Of a DNA stretch of 64,000 bases, positions 63,322-64,000 are shown piece by piece. Numbering within the stretch: the stretch's first letter is position 1; each line of letters begins with the position of its first letter. The notes under the pieces are model-generated. The model made no database searches, had not been told where the DNA came from, and saw only the letters and a list, made by a program, of their open reading frames with translations. The stretch is taken from assembly GCF_005938215.1 (NCBI RefSeq), contig NZ_VCPD01000002.1, positions 496,001-560,000 of the forward strand, given 5' to 3'. A program made the translations under genes and the position numbers. The DNA is from Ruegeria sediminis (GTDB lineage Bacteria; Pseudomonadota; Alphaproteobacteria; Rhodobacterales; Rhodobacteraceae).

Positions 63322-64000
63322 ATGAAATTTGCATCCATTGCAGGGAGCGCAATTTTCGCGGCTTCCGTCGCTTCGGCTCAGTACGTGCCTTCGGTTGAAT
63401 CCCTGGAAGGCGTCTACAAGGGCAAGACCTATTCCCCCTATGCCAAGCGCGACTTTCCCAGCAACGTCTACTGGGGCGACACCCATCTGCACACGGCCCT
63501 GTCGCCCGACGCCGGCCTTTTCGGCAACACGCTGGGGCTGGAAGAGGCCTATCGCTTCAACCGTGGCGAAGAGGTGGTGTCGGCCACCGGCCTGCCGGTT
63601 CGCCTGGCGCGTCCGCTGGATTTCCTGGTGGTGACGGACCATTCCGACATGATGGGGTTTGCCACCGATCTGGCCAAGGGCGCGCCGAACATCCTGGCGA
63701 CCGAACAGGGCAAACGCTGGTACGAGGGGCTGCAGGCGGGCGGCGAGGAATCCGCCAATGCCGCGCTGGACCTGATCACCAACTTTTCGCAAGGCACGCT
63801 CGACCCCAAGCTAGTCGCGGATTATGCGCCCGGTTCGCCGGCCTATGACTCGGTCTGGCAGAGCGTGATCGACGCCGCGGAAAAGTACAACGATCCCGGA
63901 AACTTCACTGCCTTCATCGGCTTCGAGTGGACCTCGCTCGTCAAAGGCAACAACCTGCACCGCAACGTGATCCTGCGCGATGGCGCTTTCCGCGCCCGGC
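63322..64000 (+). CDS. secreted DUF3604 protein, partial
   Basis: N-terminal 226 residues of a longer protein cut by the window end. A signal peptide ends near 19 (SVASA, then QYVPSV). The PHP-like metal motif [15 protein letters not shown] (about 51-65) and [10 protein letters not shown] (about 109) identify DUF3604, a family of predicted periplasmic metal-dependent hydrolases without an established substrate. AAAGGAA precedes the ATG by 8 nt. Divergent from the DUF2892-RND operon across 276 nt, so the inverted repeat there could affect this gene as well. Confidence 0.85.
   Translation, partial: MKFASIAGSAIFAASVASAQYVPSVESLEGVYKGKTYSPYAKRDFPSNVYWGDTHLHTALSPDAGLFGNTLGLEEAYRFNRGEEVVSATGLPVRLARPLDFLVVTDHSDMMGFATDLAKGAPNILATEQGKRWYEGLQAGGEESANAALDLITNFSQGTLDPKLVADYAPGSPAYDSVWQSVIDAAEKYNDPGNFTAFIGFEWTSLVKGNNLHRNVILRDGAFRAR

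Overview
The window is a GC-rich chromosomal segment, with dense genes and many 4-nt ATGA overlaps, from an alphaproteobacterium. It most likely belongs to the Rhodobacteraceae/Roseobacter group. Support comes from the NlpD/Pcm/SurE and TatABC arrangements, a fused carnitine dehydrogenase-thioesterase, an alphaproteobacterial LexA box (GAAC-N7-GAAC), a full CtrA-type box (TTAA-N7-TTAA) and a short intergenic element present twice. No rRNA, tRNA, CRISPR array, prophage or insertion sequence was seen.

Layout. 1-3.0 kb (minus): a CoxG/CoxD/CoxE-like trio (SRPBCC protein, MoxR ATPase, VWA protein). 3.0-4.9 kb: pyrC and pyrE. 5.0-10.8 kb: dnaB, then alr with an MlaE/MlaF lipid-transport pair, a PqiA-like protein and a coiled-coil membrane protein. 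10.8-15.6 kb: radA, cvpA, purF, a small protein and an SDR. 15.7-18.2 kb (minus): a DUF815 ATPase and tatABC. 18.5-25.6 kb: a YafY-type regulator, the surE-pcm-nlpD operon, an orphan FbpC-like ATPase, an AlkC-like glycosylase, an SDR and an NTF2-like protein. 25.7-32.3 kb: prfC, a DEAD-box helicase, an EamA permease, a desaturase with a DUF2061 protein, an XRE regulator and a 60-aa protein. 32.3-36.7 kb: a complete carnitine-to-glycine-betaine module with a divergent GATase1-AraC (CdhR-like) regulator. 36.7-43.8 kb: an aldo-keto reductase, a rhodanese, a lipoprotein, an SOS-controlled orphan ImuA-like gene, two MFS permeases and metG. 43.8-48.4 kb: an RND pump.

48.5-58.5 kb is the most unusual part. 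A LuxR-type regulator and a small hypothetical gene are divergent from a row of four genes across a 681-bp AT-richer region. The four genes are a 750-residue Asp/Gly/Ala/Asn-rich low-complexity protein, a 662-residue protein built from two alternating degenerate motifs, a type I secretion ABC exporter with a roughly 205-residue disordered N-terminal extension, and its HlyD-type adaptor. Neither putative cargo has RTX repeats, but the two share a C-terminal GxNxxxNS-type motif. I infer a self-contained secretion system for a matrix or fibre-like surface material, possibly tied to CtrA and LuxR control.

58.6-64 kb: a second RND pump (minus) in a possible operon with a DUF2892 membrane protein, preceded by an ATTC-N8-GAAT inverted repeat that resembles a sulfide/persulfide-responsive SqrR/BigR operator. 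The window ends inside a secreted DUF3604 protein.
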